Source: VXOZ01 sp965220045
Lineage (GTDB): Bacteria; Chloroflexota; UBA11872; VXOZ01
Length of the DNA: 64,000 nt
Direction: 5' to 3'
Assembly (NCBI GenBank): GCA_965220045.1
Contig: OZ244803.1
Coordinates: 124,001-188,000, forward strand
The position numbers and the translations under genes are program-made. Below, in pieces: positions 44,401-53,961 of the stretch. Every line of letters starts with the position of its first letter. Positions within the stretch are counted from its first letter, which is position 1. The notes beneath the pieces were generated by a model, which saw only the letters and a program-made list of their open reading frames with translations, was not told where the DNA came from and did not search any database.

Positions 44401-45351
44401 ATGGGCACAGGCGAGGACGCCAACAGAACCCGTCGGGACGTACTCCGGCGGCTGCTTCAGGTTGCGGCGGCGGTCCCGATTGCGGGCCTGCTGCCTGTGG
44501 CGGCTCAGGCAGACACCGGCGATGATGACGCCGACATTAGTCTGGTCCGGGAACAGCCCGCTGCGCCGGTTCAGCGCATTGAAGACCCCGCCCCGGCCCA
44601 GCCCGTGTACTGGCAGAAGCCCCTCCAGCCCGAACCGGCCCTGCCGGAGAATCCAGTCGTCCTGCCGATCCTCATGTACCATCGCGCCACGGTGCCGCGG
44701 GTTTTCGAGGCGCAACTCGTCGCCATGCTCACAGCCGGATATCGGCCGCTCTCCCTCCACAGCGCGCTCAAAGGGCTACTTGGGGAAGAAGAATTGCCCG
44801 CAATGCCGATCGTGCTTTCGTTCGACGATGGTTGGCGGATTCAGTACGACGCGGTGTTTCCCGTGCTCAAGCAGTACAAGATACCGGCGACGTTCTTCGT
44901 GATGCCGGGTTTCCATGAGCGCCAAGAGGGCTACATGGACTGGGACCAACTCGCCGCTATCGCGGAATTCGGCATGGAGGTGGAGTCACACACCCTTAAC
45001 CACGCTGACTTGCCGCGCCTCGCTCTGAAGGACTGGGGTGCGGTCCTGGCGGAAGTCGTCATATCCAAGCAGATTCTGGAAGAACGCCTCGGCCGGACGG
45101 CGCGCTTCTTCGACTATCCGCTGGGCTATGAAAACGAGCAGATACGCCAGCTCGTGCAGGACGCCGGTTACGAGGCAGCCGTGACCATCGGACCCGGCGT
45201 GCATCAATCAGCGGAGGCACTCTTTGCATTGCGCCGCATCCGCGTGGAAGCCTGGGACCCGTGGTGGAGCGTGGTGCGGAAGCTCAACTGGTACGGCGCG
45301 GGACCGGAGCAGCTAAACCGGGACGTGCCCGCACCTGCCGAAGAGCAATAG
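44401..45351 (+). CDS. Secreted polysaccharide deacetylase (NodB domain)
   Basis: 316 residues. The N-terminus RTRRDVLRRLLQVAAAVPIA is a twin-arginine signal, so the enzyme is probably exported by Tat. After a Pro-rich linker (PAPAQPVYWQKPLQPEPALP) the NodB domain shows VLPILMYHRAT, LSFDDGWRIQYD (catalytic Asp pair) and ESHTLNHADL (metal His pair), with YPLGYENEQI near the end. It removes acetyl groups from an envelope or peptidoglycan-like polymer. It is divergent from the penicillin-binding-protein gene, which fits a wall-related role. Confidence 0.93.
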   Translation: MGTGEDANRTRRDVLRRLLQVAAAVPIAGLLPVAAQADTGDDDADISLVREQPAAPVQRIEDPAPAQPVYWQKPLQPEPALPENPVVLPILMYHRATVPRVFEAQLVAMLTAGYRPLSLHSALKGLLGEEELPAMPIVLSFDDGWRIQYDAVFPVLKQYKIPATFFVMPGFHERQEGYMDWDQLAAIAEFGMEVESHTLNHADLPRLALKDWGAVLAEVVISKQILEERLGRTARFFDYPLGYENEQIRQLVQDAGYEAAVTIGPGVHQSAEALFALRRIRVEAWDPWWSVVRKLNWYGAGPEQLNRDVPAPAEEQ

Positions 45352-45429
45352 CTGTCATGGATCGACCGGCAGCCAGGGACACTGTCGTTGGGTAACGCGA
45401 CCGCCAATGTCGCGCGCTGTGATTCCCAG

Positions 45430-46590
45430 TTACAGGATTTGCCCGCGGCGCAGGATCGTATCCGGGCTCTCCGGGTCGCCGTGCACCGTTTCCCGCGCCG
45501 GGAAATCTGCAAAGTGCGCGAGCTTGCCTCTATCGAGTGTCGCCCCCAGGCCCGGTTCCTCCGGTAGGCGCAGCGTACCCTCTGCAATGCGCAAGAGCGG
45601 CGTAATCACGTCGTCCTGCTGAATGGGATAGTGGGTGTCGTTCGCCAGGGCAAAGCTGCGGTGGCTGGCAATGAGGTGCGCGCCGGCCAGCGTGCCGATG
45701 CCGAGTTCCGCCCACGTGCCCAGCACGCATGTAATGCCGTATTGATAGGCAATGTCGGCAATCTGCCGCGACTTCAAGAGACCGCCGGCTTCCGACACGT
45801 AGATGACAAATACGCCGCACGCCTGCTTCTGCGCGAGTTGCAGGGCGTCCAATACGGTCTTGCAGCTTTCATCTGCCGCCACCGGTGTCTCAACAGCACG
45901 CGCGACCTGGGCCATGCCGTCAAAGTCCCGGTCGGTCACCGGCTGTTCCACGTACTCCAGGCCGTAGGGCTCCATGGCGCGGATGGCTTTGATGGCCGTG
46001 GGCACGCTCCAGCCCTGGTTAGCGTCGATGCGAATGCGCACGTCGGGGCCCACGGCGTCCCGAATGGCGGCGATGCCGGCCGCATCCTGCGCGATGCTGC
46101 GGCCAACCTTCACTTTCAGGCTGCGAAAGCCCTGGTCGACGTACGCCTTCGCCTTGGCGGCATTGCGTTCCGGCGTGTCGATGAAGAGGTAGCCCATGTA
46201 GTCGACCGTGTCGCGATACCGGCCGCCGAGCAGATTGCAGACGCTGGTACCCCAATGCTTGGCTTTGATGTCCAAAAGTGCCATTTCCAGGCCCGCGATG
46301 GCGTGATTGCCGGTGCGGAACCAATGGATGGCGTGCTCGTCCATGCGGTGCAGCAGGAATTCCGTACGGAGGGGATCCTGGCGGAGGAGCAGCGGCCGGA
46401 GCTCTGCATCGACCGCGGTTTGTATGACGGGAATGTGCGGCCCGGAGCACTCACCTAGTCCGATGATGCCCGCGTCGGTCTCGATCTCGACGATGAGCGC
46501 CGGCGCCGTGCCCCGCGTGCCGCCCGACCATTTCACGGGTTCGCTGAGCGGGACACGCACGGCGGTGGATCTTACGTCAATGATCTTCAT
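45430..46590 (-). CDS. Enolase-superfamily enzyme (mandelate racemase/muconate lactonizing family)
   Basis: 386 residues. Capping domain 1-130, then the barrel with KVK (K159, K161), DAN (D189), VEQP (E215) and DES (D240), the three metal-ligand positions and one catalytic Lys. The position of the second catalytic Lys on the opposite face, five residues before GG (269-270), is Tyr (Y264, in VFVIYVSEAGG). Thus the classical muconate-lactonizing Lys pair is incomplete. The reaction is unassigned: dehydration or epimerisation of an acid sugar or amino acid derivative. Confidence 0.9.
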   Translation of the reverse strand: MKIIDVRSTAVRVPLSEPVKWSGGTRGTAPALIVEIETDAGIIGLGECSGPHIPVIQTAVDAELRPLLLRQDPLRTEFLLHRMDEHAIHWFRTGNHAIAGLEMALLDIKAKHWGTSVCNLLGGRYRDTVDYMGYLFIDTPERNAAKAKAYVDQGFRSLKVKVGRSIAQDAAGIAAIRDAVGPDVRIRIDANQGWSVPTAIKAIRAMEPYGLEYVEQPVTDRDFDGMAQVARAVETPVAADESCKTVLDALQLAQKQACGVFVIYVSEAGGLLKSRQIADIAYQYGITCVLGTWAELGIGTLAGAHLIASHRSFALANDTHYPIQQDDVITPLLRIAEGTLRLPEEPGLGATLDRGKLAHFADFPARETVHGDPESPDTILRRGQIL

Positions 46591-46663
46591 AGGCGTGTTC
46601 TGCTCTTGCTCTGCTCTATCGGACGACAGTCTGTAAGCTCGATGGGTCTAAATTCGCAAGAAT

Positions 46664-46704
46664 TGCCCTTCGACAAGCCTGTGCTGAGCTTGTCGAAGGG
46701 CTTA
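46664..46704. repeat. R5 hairpin
   Basis: TGCCCTTCGACAAGC-CTGTGCTGAG-CTTGTCGAAGGGC, a near-perfect 14-bp stem. Part of the R5 family. Confidence 0.75.
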
Positions 46705-46916
46705 GGGTCAACGGAAAACAATACGGGCAGTTGGTTTCAGGGCCAAAGGGAAACGGCATGGACACTTCGTCGAAAGGGCAATGTAATCCAGCAAGACGTG
46801 GTCTCGTTCTATACGCAAACTGCAAGTCCCCGTTCGCGCAGAGAGCCCCCCTTTCCCGTTCGTGCTGAGGGGCCTACGCCAAGTCCCTGTCGAAGCACCA
46901 GATTGTCTATTGAGTT

Positions 46917-46944
46917 TTGCTTCTCAGTGCTTCCGTCATATAAT
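46917..46944 (+). promoter_or_regulatory. Promoter of the amidohydrolase gene
   Basis: TTGCTT, 16 bp, TATAAT. It would give a ~210-nt leader that contains a repeat of the R6 type (47052-47135). Confidence 0.5.
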
Positions 46945-47051
46945 GGTGTATACCCCCGCACAGCCTACCATGATTCCCTCCTCAGCTTGTAGTCTGCAAA
47001 ACGCAGCCCTACGCAGAAAGAAGCAACCGCTATGGCAACTCCTGACGAATC

Positions 47052-47135
47052 TCCGGTAGCGCGGGTTCGCAACCCCGTATCGGTCGATACGCTGTATCGG
47101 TCGATTCGCTGAATCGAGTACGGGGCAGGCTCTGC
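47052..47135. repeat. R6 repeat copy (CGGTCGATACG/CCCCGTA type)
   Basis: GGTAGCGCGGGTTCGCAACC followed by TCGGTCGATACGCTGTATCG and GAGTACGGGGCAGGCTCTG. It is related to the tandem array at 63776-64000 and the short copy at 49499-49540. Confidence 0.6.
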
Positions 47136-47162
47136 TCCCATTTGTAGAAGGAAGAATTCCCC

Positions 47163-48344
47163 ATGGCAACCTTTGACGTAGTGCTCAAGGGAGGGCGCGT
47201 CCTCGACCCCGCGCAAGGCATCGATGCCGCGCTGGACATCGGCACCAAGCACGGCCGCATCACCGCTCTGGAAAGTGATTTGCCTGCCGATGAGGCGTGG
47301 CTTGTCCTCGACGCGACCGACCACTTTGTCACGCCGGGACTTATCGACCTGCACGCTCACCTTTACTGGGGCGGCACCGATCTTGGCGTGCTGCCCGACC
47401 CGATGTGTCTGACCACCGGTGTCACCACCGCGGCGGATGCCGGCAGTGCGGGATGGGCGAATTTTACCGGCCTCCGCCACTTCATCGTGGGGCAGGCCCG
47501 CACGCGGGCATTCGCCTTTGTCAACATTTCGAGCATTGGCATCACCGACATGCGCGTGGGCGAAAACCTCAACCTGGCCTATTGCGGCGTGGAAGACGCC
47601 ATCAAGACCATTGAGGCCAACCGCGATATCGCGCTTGGCGTGAAAGTACGTGTCGCCAAGCCGATTTGCGGTCCCAACGGCATTGAGCCCTTGCGCCGCG
47701 CGGCGGCGGTGCGCGATGCCACCGGCACGCGCATGATGGTGCACATATCCGACAGCGAGCAGGCGATGTCGGAGATTCTGCCTTTGCTGAACCCGGGCGA
47801 CATCATCACCCACTGCTTTACGGGCAGAGGGAGACTGATTCTGGACCAGCAGAAGCGCACGGTGCTGCCGGTGGTGCGCGCCGCGCAACAAAACGGCATC
47901 GGTTTCGACGTGGGTCACGGGCAGGGCAGTTTCTCTTTTGAAGTGGCGCGGGATGCGCTGGCAGACGGCTTCCTGCCCGATACCATCAGCACCGATCTCC
48001 ACAATTATTCGGCCCACTCCACCGCGTTGAGCCTACCCGACGTGATGTCGAAGTTTCTCTACCTGGGACGGGACGTTCCCGACGTGGTGGCGCGCACGAC
48101 ACGGAACGCGGCGGCCGCAATCGACATGGCAGACTCTCTGGGACACCTGCGCGTCGGCGGCGTTGCCGACATCGCGGCGCTGCGCCTCGTGGAGGGACCG
48201 TATCCCATGCTGGATGCCGAGGGCAACGCATACTCCGGCGATAAACATCTGGAGGCAAGCTACACGATACGCGCCGGCGAGGTGTACAACCAGACAGGAC
48301 GGCCCGTGCGTCGCTGGTATGGGCCGCGACCGAAAGAGGAATAG
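47163..48344 (+). CDS. Amidohydrolase (dihydroorotase/deacetylase-like cyclic amidohydrolase)
   Basis: 393 residues. The metal-ligand residues are visible: GLIDLHAHLYWGG (HxH), a Lys in LGVKVRVAK that would be carboxylated, MVHISDSEQ (His), DIITHCFTG (His) and STDLHNYS (Asp). It is cytoplasmic, with no signal. This subgroup deacetylates N-acetyl amino sugars or amino acids, or opens cyclic amides; the substrate is unknown. The N-terminal VLKGGRVLDPAQG is the usual opening strand. Confidence 0.9.
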   Translation: MATFDVVLKGGRVLDPAQGIDAALDIGTKHGRITALESDLPADEAWLVLDATDHFVTPGLIDLHAHLYWGGTDLGVLPDPMCLTTGVTTAADAGSAGWANFTGLRHFIVGQARTRAFAFVNISSIGITDMRVGENLNLAYCGVEDAIKTIEANRDIALGVKVRVAKPICGPNGIEPLRRAAAVRDATGTRMMVHISDSEQAMSEILPLLNPGDIITHCFTGRGRLILDQQKRTVLPVVRAAQQNGIGFDVGHGQGSFSFEVARDALADGFLPDTISTDLHNYSAHSTALSLPDVMSKFLYLGRDVPDVVARTTRNAAAAIDMADSLGHLRVGGVADIAALRLVEGPYPMLDAEGNAYSGDKHLEASYTIRAGEVYNQTGRPVRRWYGPRPKEE

Positions 48345-48429
48345 CACGGGTACTGGACTACTGAACTGAAAACGCCATACGTTCTTTCGCCGAACGAACA
48401 AAGGTCGGATTCCAGGAGGTAAGAAGAGA

Positions 48430-49425
48430 ATGGTTCTTCGCTCAAACGCATTTGTGGGGCAAGCTGTCTGCGCAGAAAGCCCTGCCAAACCGCCCCCAGC
48501 CAAAGCTCGACGAGCGCCTGCCGGCAGCATTTGCAACGTCCGCTGGGTGGCGGGCATTCTGACGCTGGCGTTGGCGCTTCTGCTAAACGCATGCGCCACG
48601 CAGGAAGGGACGGATACATTGCCGTCCGGCGAAACGAGCGCGGCCGCGGAGGCAACGGAATCACCGTCAGCACAGGCCGCGTCCGATGCGACCCAGCCCG
48701 CCGTGCCGGCGTCTGCGGTTTCGTCGGCCTTTACGAACGTGGGAGATGCCCCGGCAGCCCGCATCACCGACATCCGCCTGGGTCAGCATCCTCACTTCGA
48801 GCGCCTGGTCATCGACTTTGCTACCGAGCAAGGGGCCGCGAGCGCCGTGCCGCATTGGCGGATAGAGAAAGCGCCGGGTGAGGGAGTCGTACGCATTCAT
48901 TTGCCCACCGTGACCGAGACCGCGTTCACTGACGCGCAACTGATAGACAAGTTCGACTGGTTTACCCACGTGTACGTTGTGCGCGCGCCGGACGGCAGCC
49001 TGTTTGTGGATGTTTTCATACCGGCAGAGTACCAGGTCCGCTTGCAGGAGCTTTGGGACCCGCTGCGGCTGGTGGTCGACGTGGCGCCCGGCGGCGAGGA
49101 GACCCACATACTCCCCGCTACGGACAAGAACATGGTGCTCATTACCCCGCGGCCCGGTGCCACCCTAAAAGGTACAGTGACGGTGAGTGGATACTCCCGG
49201 AACTTCGAAGCGAATAACGTCATCATCCTGCAGGATAGCGCCGGCAACGAAATTGACCGGGCTATTGCAACGTCCACTGACTATATCGAGACGTGGGGAT
49301 TCTTCTCCAAGGAGATTGAGATTCCCGCCGGCACCGGTACGGGAGTTCTGCTCGTTGGCGACTTCGACGCGCAGGATGGGAAGTTCGAGGGTGTGACAAT
49401 TCCCGTGCAGTTTGGCGGCCAGTAG
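48430..49425 (+). CDS. Secreted lipoprotein with AMIN-like and Gmad2 domains
   Basis: 331 residues. An unusual ~40-residue N-terminal extension precedes the signal WVAGILTLALALLLNAC, whose lipobox ends in Cys57. After an Ala/Ser/Thr-rich linker, residues ~115-220 form an AMIN-like beta domain (ERLVIDFATEQ, PLRLVVDVAPGG) and ~240-331 form a Gmad2 domain (LITPRPGATLKGTVTVSG, then a C-terminal VTIPVQF). AMIN domains bind peptidoglycan; the Gmad2 role is unknown. It follows the amidohydrolase by 85 bp on the same strand. Confidence 0.82.
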   Translation: MVLRSNAFVGQAVCAESPAKPPPAKARRAPAGSICNVRWVAGILTLALALLLNACATQEGTDTLPSGETSAAAEATESPSAQAASDATQPAVPASAVSSAFTNVGDAPAARITDIRLGQHPHFERLVIDFATEQGAASAVPHWRIEKAPGEGVVRIHLPTVTETAFTDAQLIDKFDWFTHVYVVRAPDGSLFVDVFIPAEYQVRLQELWDPLRLVVDVAPGGEETHILPATDKNMVLITPRPGATLKGTVTVSGYSRNFEANNVIILQDSAGNEIDRAIATSTDYIETWGFFSKEIEIPAGTGTGVLLVGDFDAQDGKFEGVTIPVQFGGQ

Positions 49426-49876
49426 ACAACCCCGAGACAACCTGACACCGCTGCGGAGCTGCATAATTGCCATAGGGAAATTTTGCCCGCCTGGTCCTCC
49501 GGTAGCGCAGGTTTGCAACCTGCGCACGCTTGCCGCCAGGAGGGACGGTGGATTGCCAGTCACTGCCTCAACACGCCTTGGCGATTGGAGAGGATTGCGC
49601 CCACTCCATCGGGGTAAGGTAGGGTAAGGTGATCCTCGTCGCCTAGCCGACTCGACACTCCCCTTCGCGTCATTGCGGCACTGGCGCAGGCCGGTGGCAG
49701 GGTGAGGGATGGCCGAGCGGAGTCCTCAAGGAACGGGTCTTCACTTTCACCATGGAATTGACAGATTCTGGCTTCCGTCCCGTTTGAGGACTGTTCTCAC
49801 AGAAGGTACGCGCAGCAAAGCACTGTTCAAGTTCACAGAGTATTGCGAGGGCACATCGCATTAGAAAGAAGGAACG
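49426..49876. other. Intergenic, one R6-type repeat
   Basis: 49499-49540 contains GGTAGCGCAGGTTTGCAACC, a short R6 relative. No gene or clear promoter seen. Confidence 0.55.
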
Positions 49877-50653
49877 ATGAGCGAGCATCACTGGTTCGAT
49901 GATCTGCAGGACGAGGATTTTTTGAGTTGGGCTTCCACCTTTGAGGAGGTGGAAAAGAGCGGCTGCGATACGGCGCTCTTCTGCATTGGCGCCATCGAGC
50001 AGCACTCATACCACATGCCGCTTGGCACCGACTGGCTGCTGGGTCTCGCCGGCAGCCGCTTGCTGGCGCGTGAGCTCGCCAAGAGCGGCTTGATCGTGTA
50101 TCTCTTGCCGCCGATCCCCATTGGCACCTCCAGCGAGTTTCTCAACTACAAAGGCACCTTGAGTTTCAAGCCCAATACCGTGGCCGCCATCCTCGAGGAC
50201 ACCGCCGCCTGCCTGAAGCGCCAGGGCTTCAAGCGCATGATCGTGACCAGCTCTCACGGCGGCAACTGGATCCTCAAGCCCACCATCCGCGAGTTGAACA
50301 TGTGGGACCCGGACTTCCTGGTGATGTGGGGCGCGCCGGTTGGCGCGGGCGGTTCCGGCCCCGGCAAGGACCGGCACTCCGGCGAAAGCGAGACCTCGCG
50401 GCTCATGTACGCCTATCCCGAACTGATGCGTACTGAGAAGGTGGTCGATTCTTCGCCGGATCTGGGCTCAGAGTACGTGGATATGATCCCGACCGAGTAC
50501 TACACACCCAGCGGCGTCTGGGGCTTTCCCACCAAAGCAGACCGAGACGCAGGGGAAGAGCGCACGAAGCAGGGCGTGGAACGCCAAGCGGCATACATCA
50601 TCGAGACTATTGCCAAGCTCGACGAAATGCGCCGCGAGCACGAGCAGGAGTGA
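49877..50653 (+). CDS. Creatininase-family amidohydrolase
   Basis: 258 residues. The metal-site motifs are GAIEQHSYHMPLGTD (Glu, His, Asp), SSHGGNWILKP (His) and DRHSGESETSRLMY (His, Glu). Members hydrolyse creatinine or formamide-type amides, for example in riboflavin-like and mycofactocin pathways. The local context (a methyltransferase 28 bp downstream) does not identify the substrate. Preceded by GAAAGAAGGAACG, a good ribosome binding site. Confidence 0.92.
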   Translation: MSEHHWFDDLQDEDFLSWASTFEEVEKSGCDTALFCIGAIEQHSYHMPLGTDWLLGLAGSRLLARELAKSGLIVYLLPPIPIGTSSEFLNYKGTLSFKPNTVAAILEDTAACLKRQGFKRMIVTSSHGGNWILKPTIRELNMWDPDFLVMWGAPVGAGGSGPGKDRHSGESETSRLMYAYPELMRTEKVVDSSPDLGSEYVDMIPTEYYTPSGVWGFPTKADRDAGEERTKQGVERQAAYIIETIAKLDEMRREHEQE

Positions 50654-50680
50654 GCAATCACGGCTCTTGAGGGGACGGTA

Positions 50681-51457
50681 GTGTCGGGGCAATTCTCCCA
50701 ACTTGAGTCTCCGCGCTGGAGCGGAAGGGTCGACCTGAAAGTAAGCCGATCTATGAGCCAGATGAAACCCTCAGATCCAGTGAAGCTAAGCCTGATCGAG
50801 GGTTATTCGCGCTGGGCGCAGAGCTACGACACGACGTGGAACACACTCATCGCCACCGAAGAGGTGTACTCCCTGGACCTGCTGGCTAGCCTGGAGGGTA
50901 CAACTGCGCTCGACGCAGGTGCGGGGACCGGCCGGTTTGCGCTCAAGCTTGCACGGCGGGGCTGGCAGGTCACGGCCCTTGAGCCCAATCCAGACATGCA
51001 AGCCATTACGCAGCGCGCTGCGGCCCGCGAGAATATCCCGATTGCGTTCGTGAGTGACTCGTTAGAGGACAAAGTGCCGGTCGCGTCTGCCGCCTTCGAT
51101 CTGGTGGTCTGTGCACTGACGCTCTGCCACGTCGCGAATCTTAGTGGAGCGGTCAACGAATTCTACCGCGTGCTGAAGCCTGGAGCGCATCTGCTCATCA
51201 CCGACGTCCATCCCGACTTTGTCTCGTGTGGCATGCCGACACAGTTCGTCGAGGACAACGTAACCTATCATCTGCCCAACGAGCCGCATTCCCGCGACGA
51301 CTATCTCCAAGCTGTAACGGGCGCGGGATTCACCCTAGCCGCTGTGCGGGACGTGCCCGGCAGCGAGGTCCCAGGGGAGTTCGAGACAGAATTCATGCGC
51401 AAGAACTTCGGGTCGGTGAACTTTGCCTTGATCGTCCTGGCACGCAAAGGAAAATAA
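50681..51457 (+). CDS. SAM-dependent methyltransferase (UbiE/Methyltransf_11 type)
   Basis: 258 residues from a GTG with GAGGGG 6 bp upstream; an ATG at 50753 would trim 24 residues. Motif I is ALDAGAGTGRFALKLARRG; FDLVVCALTLCHVANL is motif IV and RVLKPGAHLLITDVHPD motif V/VI. It lies 28 bp after the creatininase gene and probably shares its transcript. The substrate is unknown. Confidence 0.88.
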   Translation: MSGQFSQLESPRWSGRVDLKVSRSMSQMKPSDPVKLSLIEGYSRWAQSYDTTWNTLIATEEVYSLDLLASLEGTTALDAGAGTGRFALKLARRGWQVTALEPNPDMQAITQRAAARENIPIAFVSDSLEDKVPVASAAFDLVVCALTLCHVANLSGAVNEFYRVLKPGAHLLITDVHPDFVSCGMPTQFVEDNVTYHLPNEPHSRDDYLQAVTGAGFTLAAVRDVPGSEVPGEFETEFMRKNFGSVNFALIVLARKGK

Positions 51458-51805
51458 ACTCCGGTACAGGGCACAGCGATTGCGCCTATTGTGGGTTCGT
51501 TCTGACTTCAGATGGCTATGTAAAGCTAAGAACGTACATATTGAGGCTGAGTCCGGTGCCGCTGCGCAATGCTACCGTCATTTCGTAGGTTCGCCCGCAA
51601 GAGCTTGCTGCGCTGCGGCCGCTCCGAACTTGCTGTTTTCAAGATTGGAGGCCCATTGCCGCGCTTGTCTCTGTGCCGCTCGGCACTTCACTGCCGTTCC
51701 CATGCCCAAGCTCATTGAAAAACGCAAGTAACGTTGACAACCCAGTAATTTCCGCGCTACCGTGAATCAGATACCGTAGGCCGTCCCACTGGAGCATGCC
51801 CCACT
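51458..51805 (+). promoter_or_regulatory. Intergenic leader of galU
   Basis: TTGACA at 51734-51739 and TACCGT 18 bp downstream may be the galU promoter. No gene seen elsewhere in the gap. Confidence 0.35.
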
Positions 51806-52693
51806 ATGGCGCAGCAATCCCACGTCTCCAAGGCCGTTATCCTCGTTGCCGGACTCGGCACCCGGCTGCTCCCCGCCACCAAGTCCCAACCCAAGGAAAT
51901 GCTGCCCGTCGGCCGCAAGCCGGTGGTGCAGTACGTGGTTGAGGAGATGGAGCAGGCCGGCATCAATCAGATTCTGTTCGTTACCGGCCGCAAGAAGTGG
52001 TCAATCGAAGATCACTTCGACCGCGATCCCGAACTGGAAGAGCGACTCGGCAACGATGACCTGGAACTGGCGGAGCGGCTGCCGAATTTTGATACCTTGC
52101 TCCATGTCTATTACACCCGCCAGAGCGTGCAGACCGGACAGGCCGACGCCGTGCGGCTCGCCCAGGAGTTCGTCGGCGACGAGCCCTTTGTCGTGGCCTT
52201 TGGCGACACCATCATCAAAGGCGGCAACCTCCTGCGCCGCATGGTGGAAAGCCATGCTCAGAGCGGCGCGGTGTGCACCATGGCCGTGGAGCGCGTGGCG
52301 CCGCAGGACGCCCACCGCTATGGGGTTGTGAAGCCTACCGACGAGGTGGGGCCTGACTTTGCTATCCAGGGCATTGTGGAGAAGCCGCCGCGCGGTGCGG
52401 AGCCGAGCAACTACGCCGTGGTGCCCCGTTACATCATGAACAAAGAGATCTTTGAAGCCACGCGCCTGACGCTGCCGGGCAAAGGCAATGAACTCTGGCT
52501 GGCCGACTCCATCGAAGTGCTCATCAAGCAGCAGCAATTGGTGCGCTGCGTGGAGCTTGCGTCTGAAGAGGTGCGCTACGACATCGGCAACTTCGAGACG
52601 TACTTCAAGGCTTTTATCGACTTCGCGCTCTCCGATGAAAAATACGGCTACCTCGTGCGGCAGCACTTGCTGCGCAAGACGACGACTCTGTGA
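51806..52693 (+). CDS. galU: UTP-glucose-1-phosphate uridylyltransferase
   Basis: 295 residues. AVILVAGLGTRLLPATKSQP and KEMLPVGRKPVVQYVVEE are the nucleotide-binding and catalytic loops of GalU; GNDDLELAERLP and FVVAFGDTIIK follow, and GIVEKPPRGAEPSNYAVVPR is the sugar-binding stretch. It makes UDP-glucose from UTP and glucose-1-phosphate. It precedes a GHMP kinase gene with a repeat-bearing gap, suggesting a nucleotide-sugar branch. Confidence 0.94.
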   Translation: MAQQSHVSKAVILVAGLGTRLLPATKSQPKEMLPVGRKPVVQYVVEEMEQAGINQILFVTGRKKWSIEDHFDRDPELEERLGNDDLELAERLPNFDTLLHVYYTRQSVQTGQADAVRLAQEFVGDEPFVVAFGDTIIKGGNLLRRMVESHAQSGAVCTMAVERVAPQDAHRYGVVKPTDEVGPDFAIQGIVEKPPRGAEPSNYAVVPRYIMNKEIFEATRLTLPGKGNELWLADSIEVLIKQQQLVRCVELASEEVRYDIGNFETYFKAFIDFALSDEKYGYLVRQHLLRKTTTL

Positions 52694-52740
52694 TATCTTC
52701 CACCAAAACTCAACCCGAAAGTGCACTACTCTGCGCACAC

Positions 52741-52834
52741 TTGCCCTTCGACAGGCTCAGAGCCCGCCCCGTACTGGATACGGGGGCGCACGGGCCCAAG
52801 AACATCCCGTTCGTGCTGAGCTTGTCGAAGCACG
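52741..52834. repeat. R5/R6 composite repeat
   Basis: TTGCCCTTCGACAGGCTCAG, then CCCGTACTGGATACGGG, then TTCGTGCTGAGCTTGTCGAA. It sits between galU and the kinase gene. Confidence 0.7.
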
Positions 52835-52861
52835 TTTTGGCACATTGATCCGGACTATGAG

Positions 52862-53923
52862 ATGAACTCTAGCCAAGACACCACCGAGACTACTGTGGTG
52901 GCCTCCGCGCCTGGTCGCTGCGGCATCATCGGCAACCCCACCGACATGTACGGCGGCAGCGTGCTCTCCTGCACGATTGCCGAGCGTGGCTACGTTTCAG
53001 TGCGTCCCGCCGACCGGCTCACCCTCGAATCCGACCAGGGCGCGATCACCATTCGCACGCGTGACGACCTGCGGCAGCGCGGCGATAATTTTGACGTCTT
53101 GCGCGCGGTGATTTCCCAGCAGCAGTGCCTCGGCATGAAAGCCCACTTCACGTGCTGGAGCGACGTTCCCACGGGTTCAGGATTGTCAAGCTCGTCGTCG
53201 CTGGTCGTGGCTGCGCTCTACGCGCTGACGTCCTATCAGGGACGGGCGATGAATGCCTACCTCTTCGCGGAAACCGCTCGCGGCATCGAGCTCAACGACA
53301 TGGGCGTGATTTGCGGCTACCAGGACTTCTACATGCCTACGTTTGGCGGGCTCAATTACATGGAATTTCGCGATAAGGAGTTCTACCGGGAAGTGCACAG
53401 CGAGCCGTACGCGTCCATCGAATCGCTCACCGCGCTGGTCCCCGATCTGCCCTTTGTGCTGGCGCACACCGGCGTCGAGCATAGCGCCGACGTTGTCCAT
53501 AGACCGATCCGCGAACGGTGGTTGGAAGGCGAGCGCCACGTGGTGCAGGCTTACGAGGAGATCGGCCGCCTCGCGCGCGAGGGCAAGAAAGCCCTGCTGG
53601 AAGCGGACTGGGCGCTGCTGGGCCGGCTTATGAACGAAAACCACGCCATCCAGCGCGACCTGGGCGGTTCAGGGGAAGAGAACGAGCGCCTGATAGCGGC
53701 GGCGCTGCGCCATGGTGCCTTGGGCGCCAAACTGGCGGGCGCGGGCGACGGCGGTACGATCATCGCCCTGCACCCGGAGCCGGCAGTCCTCGGCAGCCAA
53801 CTCCAACAAGCGGGCGCCTCCCGCATCCTCTTCCCGCGTCCCGTCGCGGGCGCGCGCATTGAAGAGTCCACTTCGCAGAACCAGTCCCAGGTCGCCAGTT
53901 CATTTGCGGTAAGTGACCGTTGA
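52862..53923 (+). CDS. GHMP-superfamily sugar kinase
   Basis: 353 residues. Motif 1 is SAPGRCGIIGNPTDMYGG, motif 2 (phosphate loop) is DVPTGSGLSSSSSLVVAAL and motif 3 is KLAGAGDGGTIIAL. The motif set and the neighbour galU fit glucuronokinase-type or galactokinase-like enzymes, which supply a sugar-1-phosphate for UDP-sugar formation; which sugar is not shown. The stop overlaps the TTG that could start the next frame. Confidence 0.88.
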   Translation: MNSSQDTTETTVVASAPGRCGIIGNPTDMYGGSVLSCTIAERGYVSVRPADRLTLESDQGAITIRTRDDLRQRGDNFDVLRAVISQQQCLGMKAHFTCWSDVPTGSGLSSSSSLVVAALYALTSYQGRAMNAYLFAETARGIELNDMGVICGYQDFYMPTFGGLNYMEFRDKEFYREVHSEPYASIESLTALVPDLPFVLAHTGVEHSADVVHRPIRERWLEGERHVVQAYEEIGRLAREGKKALLEADWALLGRLMNENHAIQRDLGGSGEENERLIAAALRHGALGAKLAGAGDGGTIIALHPEPAVLGSQLQQAGASRILFPRPVAGARIEESTSQNQSQVASSFAVSDR

Positions 53924-53961
53924 ATTCCATAACCCACCGACCATTGCAGCAGCCGCGACGT

